DNA of 64,000 bases from Lachnospira rogosae (GTDB taxonomy: Bacteria; Bacillota; Clostridia; Lachnospirales; Lachnospiraceae), in contig NZ_JBBMER010000008.1 in assembly GCF_040096455.1 (NCBI RefSeq), positions 49,680 to 113,679 on the forward strand, written 5' to 3'. Shown in pieces: positions 27,478-36,947 of the stretch (within the stretch, counting starts at the first letter, position 1; each line of letters starts with the position of its first letter). Below the pieces are notes generated by a model. That model made no database searches. It was not told where the DNA came from and saw only the letters and a list, made by a program, of their open reading frames with translations. Made by a program: the position numbers and the translations under genes.

Positions 27478-28374
27478 TTATTTCTTTAATTCCTCCCTTA
27501 CAAATGCTAAGAATTGCTCGCCAATCCTACTTACTGCTTCGTCACATTTTTTGATATATCCAAATAACACTTTCCTTGTGTCATCATATAATGGAATACC
27601 ATCAAAATTAGGCTGTTTGCTGAAATGGCTGCTGCTTATATTACACAGCTTGGAATATTTCAGCATATAATTCATAACATAATCACTATTAGTAATAACA
27701 GCAACGTGTTTGTTAAATTCCTCATCATCTTTTCTTATATTATCCCAATAATGATTAAGTGCAAACTCATCTTCGTAGCACTGAACAAGCATTTTATCTT
27801 TAAGATAACTCTCAACATCTTTATCCTTAGGTGCTTCATTATTGCCATAATATAAATAAGCCTCATTATCTTTAAGCTTAACAAATTGAAGATTATGCTT
27901 TTTAAGCTTATACTCAATCTGCTGTAACTGGTTATCCATAAAGAATATAAAACCTAATTCATCAAGCCCTGTTCCAACACGCTTAATAACGCTGTTGACA
28001 CTTCCCTCCATTATATTATATCTGACATTCTCATCAGAATATTTGATGTAATAATCTGTAAAGCACCGTGCCACCCACGAACTGGGATTGCTTGATATGC
28101 TGAATTCTTCCCTGTCATCAATCTTATATATCTGTGCAAGCTGGCGTTCCTGTTCTAATATCTTTCCAGCATATTCATACGCCTGTCTGCCACGCCTTGT
28201 AAGTTTAATGCCCCTGTTATCCCTTTCAAATACTTCAAAGCCAAGCTTCTCCTCAAGACTTCTTATAACCTTACTGACATTGGGCTGTGTTGTATACAAT
28301 ACTTCTGACGCTCTGCTGAAAGACGAAAGATCTGCACACACGACAAAATATTGTAATTCCTTTACCTCAAGCAT
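27478..28374 (-). CDS. LysR family transcriptional regulator
   Basis: 298 residues with an N-terminal LysR HTH (ELQYFVVCADLSSFSRASEV, QPNVSKVIRSLEEKLG, RGIKLTRRGR) and an effector-binding domain. The ATG at 28374 begins right after the stop of the upstream gene, so the two form an operon. It lies upstream of, and on the same strand as, the NikA-like transport operon but is separated from it by a terminator. Control of that operon is possible but not shown. Confidence 0.9.
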   Translation of the reverse strand: MLEVKELQYFVVCADLSSFSRASEVLYTTQPNVSKVIRSLEEKLGFEVFERDNRGIKLTRRGRQAYEYAGKILEQERQLAQIYKIDDREEFSISSNPSSWVARCFTDYYIKYSDENVRYNIMEGSVNSVIKRVGTGLDELGFIFFMDNQLQQIEYKLKKHNLQFVKLKDNEAYLYYGNNEAPKDKDVESYLKDKMLVQCYEDEFALNHYWDNIRKDDEEFNKHVAVITNSDYVMNYMLKYSKLCNISSSHFSKQPNFDGIPLYDDTRKVLFGYIKKCDEAVSRIGEQFLAFVREELKK

Positions 28375-28375
28375 A

Positions 28376-29122
28376 TTAATCACCGCTGTATTCTTTAACT
28401 ATCTTGTCCACATCAATATTTCCAGCAAGAAAATCTACCCAGAACTGCTTATCACTGGAAAATTTCAGGTTAGCATCCTTCTCAAATCTGTCTAAGAAAT
28501 CTAATACCTTCTTATAATCACTGCTGTTATTATACGGAATATCCCAAAGTTCTGTCTTATTGCCGTCTTTATCAAATGAAGCACAGGAAATGCCCTGCTC
28601 TGAAAATACTGTTATATACCACGTTACATTTTCATCATCATCACTTGTGCTTGCAGTTTCCCTTGTACTCTCTGTACCAGATATTCCCGCACTTGTATTA
28701 CCTGTAAGAAGTGCTTCCTGTGTCTTAGACATATTCACAGCCTTAGTTTCTTCAGGGTCACTTGGAAAAAGTCCATCTGTAAGCTCATAATCAGCCTTAT
28801 CAGATGTATCATCACCTGCTACTGTCTGTGACACAAAACCATATGCCGCTGTCCTAAGTGCCGCACTTGCCGCCGCATTAGCCCTCATATCTGACCTTGC
28901 ACCAGCCGCCGCTCTATCTGCCGCCTTATCCTGCATCTCCTTAAGCCTCTTTAAGTTCTCCTTGAAATCATCAACGTAGTCGTCTATTCCGTCAAGCATT
29001 TTGTCCCACTGCTTATCAGACATACTGCGCCAGTCATTCTCATCAGCATTTTCATTAGCAAGTATCTTCTGATTGTAATAATCAGTATAGCTTTCTCTGA
29101 ATGTCTGTGTACTAATATCCAT
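28376..29122 (-). CDS. Hypothetical protein, Ala/Asp/Ser-rich, 248 aa
   Basis: I do not recognise a family. Soluble and acidic, with no signal peptide or membrane helix. Residues 30-100 are helical and likely coiled (DDYVDDFKENLKRLKEMQDKA, then an Ala-rich stretch), 110-165 are a Ser/Thr/Asp linker, and 166-248 look like a small alpha/beta domain (WYITVFSEQGISCASFD and DFLDRFEKD). It ends one base before the LysR start and is co-transcribed with it. Confidence 0.7.
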   Translation of the reverse strand: MDISTQTFRESYTDYYNQKILANENADENDWRSMSDKQWDKMLDGIDDYVDDFKENLKRLKEMQDKAADRAAAGARSDMRANAAASAALRTAAYGFVSQTVAGDDTSDKADYELTDGLFPSDPEETKAVNMSKTQEALLTGNTSAGISGTESTRETASTSDDDENVTWYITVFSEQGISCASFDKDGNKTELWDIPYNNSSDYKKVLDFLDRFEKDANLKFSSDKQFWVDFLAGNIDVDKIVKEYSGD

Positions 29123-29206
29123 TTTTCTCCTTTCTGCCGCTGTTCAGTCAGTCACAGCCGCTCCACTTTCCTGTACGGTCCAAGTGGTAAGTAAAATAAA
29201 TCTGCA

Positions 29207-29255
29207 TAAAAAAACACACTTATCCAACAGCAATCAATCCATTGAATAAATGTGC
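29207..29255 (-). terminator. Terminator after NUDIX gene
   Basis: Minus strand GCACATTTATTCAAT pairs with TTGGATAAGTGTG and is followed by TTTTTTT. Lies between the NUDIX gene and the hypothetical gene. Confidence 0.75.
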
Positions 29256-29296
29256 TCTCCGTAGCTTAATGTATATCGGCATATGTATACATTTTC

Positions 29297-29758
29297 TTAA
29301 TAAAACTGTACATTTTTTTCAATGAGCTTATCACCCTCATATCTTAACTTTATTGTAAAAAATCTCTGTTCATCACTAAGCAGAAGCTTTAAAAATACAG
29401 CATCACCCTCCCACGTTGGAAGCTCTAATATTTTATCTTTACTAACCCAGCAAAGGTCGCCTTCATCACATATGCTTACCTCACCGTCATAGTCATTCGC
29501 GGTAAACAGACACATAAGCTCAGGCTCACATTCATCACTTATAAATGTTATAAGCCCCCTGAAACGATATGCTGTAAGTGTAAGTCCTGTCTCTTCCTTC
29601 GCTTCCCTTAAAAGACATTCCTCTGGTGTCTCACAGCCCTCTGCGTGACCTCCAACACCAATCCACTTACCCTTATTGATATCATTTTCTTTCTTGGTTC
29701 TATGTAACATCAGATAGTTGTTATCTTTCTCAATATAACACAGAGTTGTCATCTTCAT
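29297..29758 (-). CDS. NUDIX hydrolase, MutT/8-oxo-dGTP diphosphatase-like
   Basis: 153 residues. The Nudix box is complete: GHAEGCETPEECLLREAKEE followed by TGL. The opening MKMTTLCYIEKDNNYLMLHR and the Lys-rich first strand match MutT-like 8-oxo-dGTP diphosphatases of Firmicutes. It would hydrolyse oxidised or non-canonical NTPs. Exact substrate is inferred. Confidence 0.88.
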   Translation of the reverse strand: MKMTTLCYIEKDNNYLMLHRTKKENDINKGKWIGVGGHAEGCETPEECLLREAKEETGLTLTAYRFRGLITFISDECEPELMCLFTANDYDGEVSICDEGDLCWVSKDKILELPTWEGDAVFLKLLLSDEQRFFTIKLRYEGDKLIEKNVQFY

Positions 29759-29798
29759 AGTTAATCTCCATATCTTGCATTATAAATATGTCTGTATT

Positions 29799-31265
29799 TT
29801 AAAATAGATATCTCGTCCACAATATAAAGTTCTTGATAAGCTTCATTCTCTTTTCCCTGTATGGCGTAAGCTCCACAGGTTCTACATCATATGGATTGTC
29901 GTAACTTCCATCTGCATCAGCATTTCTTGCTATATGCTCATATGACTCCATAGCTTCATTTAACTGGCTGTTAATCTCCCTGCTGTCAATTACAAGCATA
30001 AGCTCCGTATCCAGATAGACGCTTCGCATATCCACATTAAATGAGCCAATGACCGATATATTATCATCTATAAGTATTGACTTTCCATGATAAGAATATC
30101 CGCCCTCGTACTCCCATACTTCAAGCCCGGTATTAAGTATTTTATCTTTATTAACATAATAATCTGCCGAGCCAAATGGATTACCATTATTACCAATAGA
30201 ATTAGTCATCAAAGATACATTTTCTACCTTATCACATACCTCAGTAAGTCCTTCATACATATAATCGTTACATATTATATAAGGTGTATGTATCTTCACC
30301 TTAGCATCTGCCGATTTCATAAGCCTTACAAGCTGATACCACACAACCGGCTTCTTTACCTTGTAATCTATCGGATTGCTAAGAAGTGCTATGCTGTTGA
30401 CCTCCACTGTCTCACTGGCATAATCTGTATTGTCTACGAACTCCTGATTATCAGCACAATATGCCTCATAACCTGCTAAAAGCTCATCTTTTGCTGTCTT
30501 AACCTTGTCCTTTGCAGCTATCTTTTCTTTATAAGAAGTCTTACTGCTTGATAAAAGAGTCTTGCTCTCCTTATAGTTCCACACGCTGTCATAATAGTCT
30601 ATAAGCTGGTTGACCGAACTGTTCTCATCTGTCTTGGCACAATATACTAACACATCTCTGTCATAATTCTTATGTCCCTCATTATCTCCAAGGAAATAAT
30701 TAAATGTATTACGTCCACCAAGAATATAATTCTGCCTGTCTATAACTATATATTTGTCGTGCAGTCTTCCCATTGACTTATAAGACTTTAACGGATTGAC
30801 CTTGTTATATATCTTAACTGTTGCCTCTGGCATAGCCGCAAGTGCCTCAAAATACGCATTGCCCCTCATTCTAAGAAAACCTGACACTCCATCAACTATA
30901 ACATTAACCGATACTCCCCTGTCTGCCGCATCAATAAGTGCACCTAATATAAGCTTTCCACTATCATCAGACCTGAAATCAAAGGTTGAAAGTATTATTT
31001 CTTCCTTTGCCTGGCTAATCATTCTTATACGTTCTTTTAACGCATCATTATTATCCTCTATTATCTTGGCTCTCTCAAGACTAGTCTGGCGTTTTAAAAG
31101 ATCCGTGTTATCTAATTCCTGTTTCTCACCATCTGTAAGCTTCGGCTGCTTTTTGTAGCTTACAAGTGCAATCGTAACTATTCCTATTATCACAGCAAGA
31201 ACAAAACCTATCACAGATAATATTACATACCTGACACGTATTGTATGCTTCTTAACTTTGTCCAT
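29799..31265 (-). CDS. Phospholipase D family protein (cardiolipin-synthase-like)
   Basis: 488 residues. One N-terminal membrane helix (residues 13-33), then two HKD motifs: RLHDKYIVIDRQNYILGGRN near 168 and SYHGKSILIDDNISVIGSFN near 395. This architecture fits a membrane-anchored PLD enzyme that transfers phosphatidyl groups. It is somewhat shorter than bona fide cardiolipin synthases with two N-terminal helices, so phospholipase or another transphosphatidylase activity is possible. Confidence 0.85.
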   Translation of the reverse strand: MDKVKKHTIRVRYVILSVIGFVLAVIIGIVTIALVSYKKQPKLTDGEKQELDNTDLLKRQTSLERAKIIEDNNDALKERIRMISQAKEEIILSTFDFRSDDSGKLILGALIDAADRGVSVNVIVDGVSGFLRMRGNAYFEALAAMPEATVKIYNKVNPLKSYKSMGRLHDKYIVIDRQNYILGGRNTFNYFLGDNEGHKNYDRDVLVYCAKTDENSSVNQLIDYYDSVWNYKESKTLLSSSKTSYKEKIAAKDKVKTAKDELLAGYEAYCADNQEFVDNTDYASETVEVNSIALLSNPIDYKVKKPVVWYQLVRLMKSADAKVKIHTPYIICNDYMYEGLTEVCDKVENVSLMTNSIGNNGNPFGSADYYVNKDKILNTGLEVWEYEGGYSYHGKSILIDDNISVIGSFNVDMRSVYLDTELMLVIDSREINSQLNEAMESYEHIARNADADGSYDNPYDVEPVELTPYREKRMKLIKNFILWTRYLF

Positions 31266-31463
31266 AGTCTTTTATACAGCCTGTCTTATTAATTATCACT
31301 AATATAATCGAGCAAATATATCTAACACTTTTAATGTATACAACATATCAATATATCCGCATATCTAATATATCCAACATATCTAAATATATTATAATAA
31401 TGTAATTGTAACAGGCTTCCTTTCTTCTATTATGTGCCAGGCATTTTATATCTGTGTATACAT

Positions 31464-31640
31464 TACTTACTAAATATTTTATTAGACCTGGCTATTTTCA
31501 TTCTTATTGGTATATAGATACATAACCATATTATAACAAAAAAAGCAACAAAAATAATCGTAAATGCGAGTATTTTATCTATCGGAATCCAGCCATTTAA
31601 AAGATATATAATCCTTCGGTATTCGGTTGGATTTTGGAGT
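31464..31640 (-). pseudogene. DUF3021-like membrane protein fragment
   Basis: Minus-strand reading gives YLLNGWIPIDKILAFTIIF followed by a hydrophobic helix and IPIRMKIARSNKIFSK then stop. The GWIP plus terminal helix and basic tail resemble the end of DUF3021 proteins. No start or N-terminal helices can be found. The AT-rich interval 31266-31463 shows only short TATC repeats and no gene. Confidence 0.45.
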
Positions 31641-31766
31641 TGAATGGTATTTTTGATACTTTATAGTGAATTTTATTAATCTTCATAGTTTTAAATACTA
31701 TATCAAGAAGTATTGTTAATAATAAAATCTTGACATCTCTGCCACGATGTATTATTATCACAATAG

Positions 31767-31779
31767 TTTGAGTATCAAA
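31767..31779. promoter_or_regulatory. FabT-like operator TTTGAGTATCAAA
   Basis: Perfect 5-bp arms TTTGA/TCAAA with 3-bp centre, matching the FabT (MarR-family fatty acid regulator) consensus TTTGA-N3-TCAAA-like. It lies 85 bp before the nitronate monooxygenase start, near a TATACT -10 at 31809. A similar half, TTTGATACTTTA, lies near 31652. Confidence 0.45.
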
Positions 31780-31851
31780 GCATTGTAATAATGGTTCAAT
31801 AATTCTTGTATACTCCAACAATATATACATAGAAATGAGGATTGGTTTAAT

Positions 31852-32934
31852 ATGAATCTTAGTGCAAATAAATGTAAGCTTCCTGAATTACATATTGGTA
31901 ATAAAACAGCAAGGATTCCAATTATTCAAGGCGGCATGGGTGTTGGTGTCAGCTTAAGCAGTCTTGCAGGTGCAGTAGCAAAGGAGGGGGGAGTCGGAAT
32001 TATTTCAACTGCCCAGATTGGTTATGATGATGATGCATTTGAATATGATCAGGCCGGCTGCAATTTAGCAGCAATAAAGAAACATATCCGTAAAGCTAAA
32101 GAAATTGCCGGTGGTAATGGACTTGTTGGCGTAAATATTATGGTTGCACTTAAACACTATAAAGAACATGTAAAAGCAGCTGTTGCCGCAGGTGCCGATG
32201 TAATTATCAGCGGTGCCGGTCTTCCGATTGATTTACCAGCACTTGTAGACAAAGCCTGTCAGACTAAGATAGCTCCTATCGTATCATCAAAAAGAGCTGC
32301 ACAGCTTATATTAAAAATGTGGTCGCATAAGTATGACCGAACCGCTGATTTTATCGTAATAGAAGGACCAAAGGCTGGCGGACACCTCGGATTTTCTAAT
32401 GAACAGCTGAACAATACAGCTTCACTTGATTTCGATAATGAAATAACTAATATTATAGAATGTAAAAAAGAATATGAAGATAAATACTCCAAAAAAATAC
32501 CTGTTATTGTTGCAGGTGGAATATTCGATAAACAGGATATTATTCATGCAATTAATCTTGGAGCTGATGGAGTGCAGATAGCAAGCAGATTCGTTGCTAC
32601 TAAAGAATGTGATGCATCACCTGCTTATAAACAGGCTTATATCAATGCCAGACAAGAAGATGTTCAGATTATCCAAAGTCCTGTCGGAATGCCTGGAAGA
32701 GCACTTCGTAATGCATTTATCAAACGACTTGACAATTCAAGAATTCCTATTTCCAAATGCTACAATTGTCTTGAAAAATGTAACCCTGCAAAGGTTCCAT
32801 ATTGTATTACAAAAGCTCTTATAAATGCTGTAAAGGGAGATGTGGATAATGGCTTAATCTTCTGCGGCGCCAATGTTGGCCGGATAAATGAGATTACAAC
32901 TGTACATTCACTTATGAAGGAACTTACAGAATAA
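31852..32934 (+). CDS. Nitronate monooxygenase / FabK-related flavin oxidoreductase
   Basis: 360-residue FMN TIM-barrel: IIQGGMGVGVSLSSLAGAVA at the N-terminus (FMN phosphate and Gly-rich), VGVNIMVAL, GADVIISGAGLP, EGPKAGGHLGF and IVAGGIFD/ADGVQIASRF. A C-terminal Cys cluster (CYNCLEKCNPAKVPYC) is added, which is found in a subset of this family and could bind metal. Family members oxidise alkyl nitronates or reduce enoyl-ACP (FabK). The FabT-like box favours a fatty-acid link, but the reaction cannot be settled here. Confidence 0.85.
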   Translation: MNLSANKCKLPELHIGNKTARIPIIQGGMGVGVSLSSLAGAVAKEGGVGIISTAQIGYDDDAFEYDQAGCNLAAIKKHIRKAKEIAGGNGLVGVNIMVALKHYKEHVKAAVAAGADVIISGAGLPIDLPALVDKACQTKIAPIVSSKRAAQLILKMWSHKYDRTADFIVIEGPKAGGHLGFSNEQLNNTASLDFDNEITNIIECKKEYEDKYSKKIPVIVAGGIFDKQDIIHAINLGADGVQIASRFVATKECDASPAYKQAYINARQEDVQIIQSPVGMPGRALRNAFIKRLDNSRIPISKCYNCLEKCNPAKVPYCITKALINAVKGDVDNGLIFCGANVGRINEITTVHSLMKELTE

Positions 32935-32958
32935 CTACCTTGCACTACTGCCAGTTAC

Positions 32959-32985
32959 TTGCCAGCCGGATTATCCGGCTGGCAA
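32959..32985 (+). terminator. Perfect hairpin after nitronate monooxygenase gene
   Basis: TTGCCAGCCGGAT pairs with ATCCGGCTGGCAA. No long T-run follows, so termination is probable but weak. A direct repeat (AATAnTAAATACTGTGC) follows at about 32984 and 33056. Confidence 0.5.
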
Positions 32986-33096
32986 TACTAAATACTGTGC
33001 CTTATAGTGCTTCTTAAATTCCAATCATACAAATAAACTATCCCACTGGTAATATTAAATACTGTGCTTTATATCCTGGCTGGCAGTCCAATTGTT

Positions 33097-33645
33097 CTAT
33101 ACTCTCTTATAAATAATAGGAACATCATATCCGAAGGTTCTCTTTCCATTCACCTCCATGCTTTCTGATACCTCAAGACAAGCTTCTGAAAAACGCTCCC
33201 ATAATCTGAATATCATAACTGGTGTAAACTGGCTTACGCTTCCTCCCTCCCAGCTTCCATTATTTTCCTTATATAATGCTGGCGTAAACTTCTCAGATTT
33301 TTTAAGTTCACTATAATCTACACTCTTCATTGAACTATAAGAAAATGTATTCTTGTCTTCTCCTGCAGGAATTTCATAAGAAGAAAGTATAATTCCAGCG
33401 TTACTATCTGTAATCAGAAATAAATGTGGTGATGCATGACGCTTTCCATCTGTTTCATAATAACTTTCCTCTACAACAAATATTCCGTTAAAATCCTCTG
33501 GAATATTTTTTATTTTATCATTGCAGACTGTGTTTATATGTTGTGCATACGGAAAGCTTTTACCAGCCTCCTTCATTTCCATAAACTGTTCTTTGTTATC
33601 AAATTCTCCAGTCATAAGCTCTACAAACTTTTTAATTTCCATCAT
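33097..33645 (-). CDS. Hypothetical protein, 182 aa, possibly CpcT/CpeT-like
   Basis: Soluble, no signal peptide. FVELMTGEFDNKEQFMEM at the N-terminus resembles the opening of CpcT/CpeT-like proteins (GEFDNxEQ), and the rest alternates strands (GIFVVEESYYETDGKRHASP, HLFLITDSNAGIILSSYEIP). No catalytic motif is evident. Monocistronic by position. The family link is tentative. Confidence 0.6.
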   Translation of the reverse strand: MMEIKKFVELMTGEFDNKEQFMEMKEAGKSFPYAQHINTVCNDKIKNIPEDFNGIFVVEESYYETDGKRHASPHLFLITDSNAGIILSSYEIPAGEDKNTFSYSSMKSVDYSELKKSEKFTPALYKENNGSWEGGSVSQFTPVMIFRLWERFSEACLEVSESMEVNGKRTFGYDVPIIYKRV

Positions 33646-33756
33646 AATGTTATGCCTCCATATGATAATATTTTGTTATATTTATAATTGTAATAATATG
33701 AACAATGAACGTAAATTCTACCGCTTAGTGATGCCTCAGAGCTGCTCCACATAATT

Positions 33757-34437
33757 CTAAAACAAAAGCTTAAGTCCCATAGCTATAATCCACATATATG
33801 CACAAGTTTTCGGAATCATTAAAAGTCCAACCTTTGGTTTAGTTTTGCTGAATAAGGTTACTGGTATATAGCATCCAAATGAAATAATAATTGCTGCTAC
33901 CATCCTTGTCAGATGATATCCATAAGCATTTCCTGAAATCAAATATAGAATAATTACTCCTATACCTGTAACTGCAAAGACTGAATTTCTGATAACGGAT
34001 AATTTCATATTTCCCTCATCTGTACACCAATTATTCTGTGGGAACATACATATTACAATTCTAACAATTGCTGATATCCATATTATAACCTCAATTATTA
34101 CTGGTATTGTAAACCCTGGAAATGTAAATTTCCAGATATACATCAAAATAATATAAAAAGCTGTCATTGTAATAGAAGATATCTGCAATCCAATTCCTAG
34201 CTGTTTCTTTATCTTATCACTACTTCCACATACTGCTCTGATAATTCTTGGCACAAGATGAAATGCATCTCCTCCGCAAAGTGTTAATGTTAATATTCCA
34301 TAAAGAATAAATAACATATCCCCATTTGAATATATAAAAAATAATATTGCAGCAACAAGATCAAATATAAGATATGCTGCATCAAATATTGCTTCCATAA
34401 CATCTGGAAGCTGTGGTTTATAATTGTTCTGCTTCAT
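33757..34437 (-). CDS. Integral membrane protein, about 7 helices, MarR-linked
   Basis: 226 residues of which most lie in seven hydrophobic segments (for example LIFDLVAAILFFIYSNGDML, IILMYIWKFTFPGFTIPVII). It contains GGDAFHLVPRI near residue 55 and a C-terminal KVGLLMIPKTCAYMWIIAMG. I do not know a functional family. The start lies 2 bp after the stop of the MarR gene, so expression is coupled and probably repressed by MarR. Confidence 0.7.
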   Translation of the reverse strand: MKQNNYKPQLPDVMEAIFDAAYLIFDLVAAILFFIYSNGDMLFILYGILTLTLCGGDAFHLVPRIIRAVCGSSDKIKKQLGIGLQISSITMTAFYIILMYIWKFTFPGFTIPVIIEVIIWISAIVRIVICMFPQNNWCTDEGNMKLSVIRNSVFAVTGIGVIILYLISGNAYGYHLTRMVAAIIISFGCYIPVTLFSKTKPKVGLLMIPKTCAYMWIIAMGLKLLF

Positions 34438-34439
34438 TA

Positions 34440-34880
34440 CTAGTTCTGCTCCCTATACTCTTTTAAATATTTTTCTGCATTATTGCAGATCTTATCAAAC
34501 ACATCTATACACATATGCTTTTCTTCTTCTGTTAAGCCACTTAAAACATCCTTAGCAAACTGTTTCTGTGCGTTTATTCCTGCTTTTACAATTACCTCCG
34601 CCTTATCTAATAAAACAATCTCAATATGCTTTTTATTATCCTTACTTTGTATTCGTTCAACAAGACCTTTATTTTCAAGATTCTTTAGTGATGTTGAAAC
34701 GTGGGATTTTGTTGATTTTCTAATCTTTACTATGTCTGCTGCTGTATTATGCTGAGGATTATTATGAAGGAACATAAGTATATCATATTCCATCTGTGTT
34801 AATTCATACCTGTCGCACACTTCTCCTGAAAGTAATTCATAATAGCTTGTGATTGTTTTATGCTTATCCCAGAAATACAT
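34440..34880 (-). CDS. MarR family transcriptional regulator
   Basis: 146 residues with the MarR wing-helix: LTQMEYDILMFLHNNPQHNT, AADIVKIRKSTKSHVSTSLK and LENKGLVERIQSKDNKKH. First gene of a two-gene operon with the membrane protein. The palindrome overlapping the promoter upstream is a likely autoregulatory site. Confidence 0.9.
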   Translation of the reverse strand: MYFWDKHKTITSYYELLSGEVCDRYELTQMEYDILMFLHNNPQHNTAADIVKIRKSTKSHVSTSLKNLENKGLVERIQSKDNKKHIEIVLLDKAEVIVKAGINAQKQFAKDVLSGLTEEEKHMCIDVFDKICNNAEKYLKEYREQN

Positions 34881-34898
34881 CCTGACCTCCTTTACTAT

Positions 34899-34943
34899 CG
34901 TTCTTTTTAGAACGTTTATAGACAGATTATTCTGTTATGTCAA
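34899..34943 (-). promoter_or_regulatory. MarR operon promoter with overlapping palindrome
   Basis: Minus strand TTGACA (34943-34938), 17-bp spacer, TATAAA (34920-34915), then CGTTCTAAAAAGAACG (34914-34899), a perfect 6-bp-arm palindrome over the start site. ACAGA/TCTGT also repeats in the spacer. Confidence 0.7.
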
Positions 34944-35014
34944 TCATTTTTTCTTATTCAACTCACAAAATCTTTACTCTATTTTGTGTAATGATTTTTA
35001 TGTAAGCATTAGTG

Positions 35015-35112
35015 ATAAAATAAGAGCAAGTACTGAAAGGTTTTCGTTGCCTTAGCACTTGCTCTGCTTCTTTATATCAAAGTTATTATATATAGTTGTA
35101 TGTTGATGATTT
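35015..35112. repeat. Dispersed 95-bp hairpin repeat, copy 1
   Basis: Begins ATAAAATAAGAGCAAGTACT, forms a stem with AGTACTTGCTCT-like sequence (one change here, AGCACTTGCTCT), then TTTATATCAAAnTTATTATA and GTTGTATGTTGATGATTT. Copies 2 and 3 are at 40659 and 58191. It lies 60 bp beyond the stop of the MATE gene. Confidence 0.8.
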
Positions 35113-35171
35113 GCTGTTCTTTAATTTTTTATCAATCTTATTGCACTCTTTTCGCAAGCCTGCAATATTAC

Positions 35172-36563
35172 TTACGCCAGATTCTTCTCACCTTCATTTT
35201 GTTTCTTTTCCGCCATTCTCATAACTTCCTTCCATGCCGGTGAGAACAGATAATAACCTATCATTGCAAACATTCCAAAGCTGAAAGAGATTGGGAAGCA
35301 CAACATTACCCATGTTCCATCAAAGTATCTGCTAATAATATAGGCACTTGGAATTCTGACTGCCCAAAGCATAAGAATGTTGACAATTGTAGTATAACGC
35401 ACCTTTCCAGTTCCGTTTACAATAGATATTATACAGTTAAAGATAGCATAAAACCACTGTGAAAGTAACATGACAACAACATGTCTGCTAGCATACATCA
35501 ATACCATTTCATCTGACGAGAAGAAACGGATTATAGGTTTATGTATCATTATAAAAAGCAATCCAAAACTTAATGTAATCAGACCTGAACACAATGGAAT
35601 TCTCCAGTGTCCCTCTTTAATTCTTGAATATTTCTTAGCACCATAATTCTGTCCTGAAAATGTAGTGGCCGCCGAAGATAATCCTGTAATTGCTATGTTA
35701 GCGCATCCTGTAATTCTTCCTGCTACTGCACCTCCAGCCATAAATATAGCACCCTGCGAGTTATTAAATGTCTGTAATGCAACATGTCCTAATGAATAAA
35801 GAGAATTGTTAAGTCCAACGGGCAAACCAATAGCCAGAATAGCTTTCATCATTGTTCCAGAAAATCTTCTAGGCAAATATGTAAACTGTATCTCCGGAAA
35901 CTTCTTTCTTATATAAACAATACTTACAATCCATGAAATGAACATAGCAATACTTGTAGAAAGTGCTGCTCCGGCTACATCCATTCCAAACCCTGCAACA
36001 AACAATAAATCAAATACTATATTAGAAACACAGGACACAACCAGAAACCATAATGAAGCCTTGCTGTCTCCAAGTCCTCTTAAAATACCAGCATTCATAT
36101 TATAACCCAGATTACCAAGTGTACCTAAGAACACAACCCTCGTATATATTAATGCGGCATTCCACACATCCTGCGGCACTTTCATGAATTCCAGAATATA
36201 TGGTGCTGCAAACCATCCAAGAATTCCAATCGGAATACCTACAATATATATAAGTGTTATTGAAGTTCCACATACTGAAACAACCTTTCCCGATTCCCTT
36301 GCTCCGGTATATTGTGAAATAAGAATAGACACACCTGTTCCTATTCCTAAAAAAACACATAATAATACTTCAACCGGCTGTGAACTCGTTCCTACCGCAG
36401 CTAAAGATGTATCTCCACAATATTTGCCTATTACAAGTGCATCAACCGTAGTATATAACTGCTGCAAAACATTTCCAATAATAATCGGTATCGCAAACAG
36501 TATAATATTTTTCATTATATGACCTGTAGTCATATCAATCTTTCCTTTTTGTGAATCTGCCAT
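35172..36563 (-). CDS. MATE family efflux transporter
   Basis: About 463 residues, twelve helices in two duplicated halves. It opens with MTTGHIMKNIILFAIPIIIG and has QLYTTVDALVIGKYCGDTSL and GLGDSKASLWFLV, characteristic of MATE proteins (NorM/DinF-like, VMR subgroup). It exports cationic drugs or metabolites using Na+ or H+. The ATG at 36563 has GGAG six bases before it. Monocistronic. A palindrome lies in its leader. Confidence 0.92.
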   Translation of the reverse strand: MADSQKGKIDMTTGHIMKNIILFAIPIIIGNVLQQLYTTVDALVIGKYCGDTSLAAVGTSSQPVEVLLCVFLGIGTGVSILISQYTGARESGKVVSVCGTSITLIYIVGIPIGILGWFAAPYILEFMKVPQDVWNAALIYTRVVFLGTLGNLGYNMNAGILRGLGDSKASLWFLVVSCVSNIVFDLLFVAGFGMDVAGAALSTSIAMFISWIVSIVYIRKKFPEIQFTYLPRRFSGTMMKAILAIGLPVGLNNSLYSLGHVALQTFNNSQGAIFMAGGAVAGRITGCANIAITGLSSAATTFSGQNYGAKKYSRIKEGHWRIPLCSGLITLSFGLLFIMIHKPIIRFFSSDEMVLMYASRHVVVMLLSQWFYAIFNCIISIVNGTGKVRYTTIVNILMLWAVRIPSAYIISRYFDGTWVMLCFPISFSFGMFAMIGYYLFSPAWKEVMRMAEKKQNEGEKNLA

Positions 36564-36627
36564 AGTAATCTCCATTCTTGCGCTGCTTCTAAGCGCATCT
36601 CAAGTTTGTGCGAAGCACAAATCTTGC

Positions 36628-36652
36628 GTGTGAAAAATCTTATTTTTCACAC
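36628..36652. repeat. Palindrome in MATE leader (GTGTGAAAAAT/ATTTTTCACAC)
   Basis: Perfect 11-bp arms around CTT, 65 bp upstream of the MATE start. A related palindrome (GTGTGA..TCACAC) sits near 41055-41090, after the ClbS-like gene. Either an operator or a leader hairpin. Confidence 0.45.
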
Positions 36653-36795
36653 TATACTCCTATCATAGAATAATCTGTCTGTATCTGTTATTTATAATAA
36701 TACTGTAATTGAATTACATTTTCTAGCGATTTATGGCATGGAGTACAGAAAAAGTGTCTAACTAATGTTTATAAAAAAGCAAATGGAATTTTCTT

Positions 36796-36863
36796 TACAA
36801 TAATCAGAATTACGGTAATAAACACTTTCTTGGGCAACACCATTCTCTTCATATAATATATTT
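36796..36863 (-). pseudogene. Fragment of the DUF7225-like gene found at 58356
   Basis: About 68 bp nearly identical to 58561-58628 (shared AATAATCAGAATTA, GGTAATAAACACT and GGGCAACACCATTCTC). Nothing else of the gene remains. The rest of 36653-36795 is AT-rich without a recognised feature. Confidence 0.7.
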
Positions 36864-36903
36864 GTTTGTTACATCATATAATAGTACATAAACATAATTA
36901 AAC

Positions 36904-36947
36904 AAAAAATATATCCGGCAACCCTTTTTATAGGATACCGGATATAA
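36904..36947 (-). terminator. Terminator of the iron-uptake operon
   Basis: Minus strand ATATCCGG and CCGGATAT arms followed by ATTTTTTG. The stem begins within the end of the esterase gene. Confidence 0.75.
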
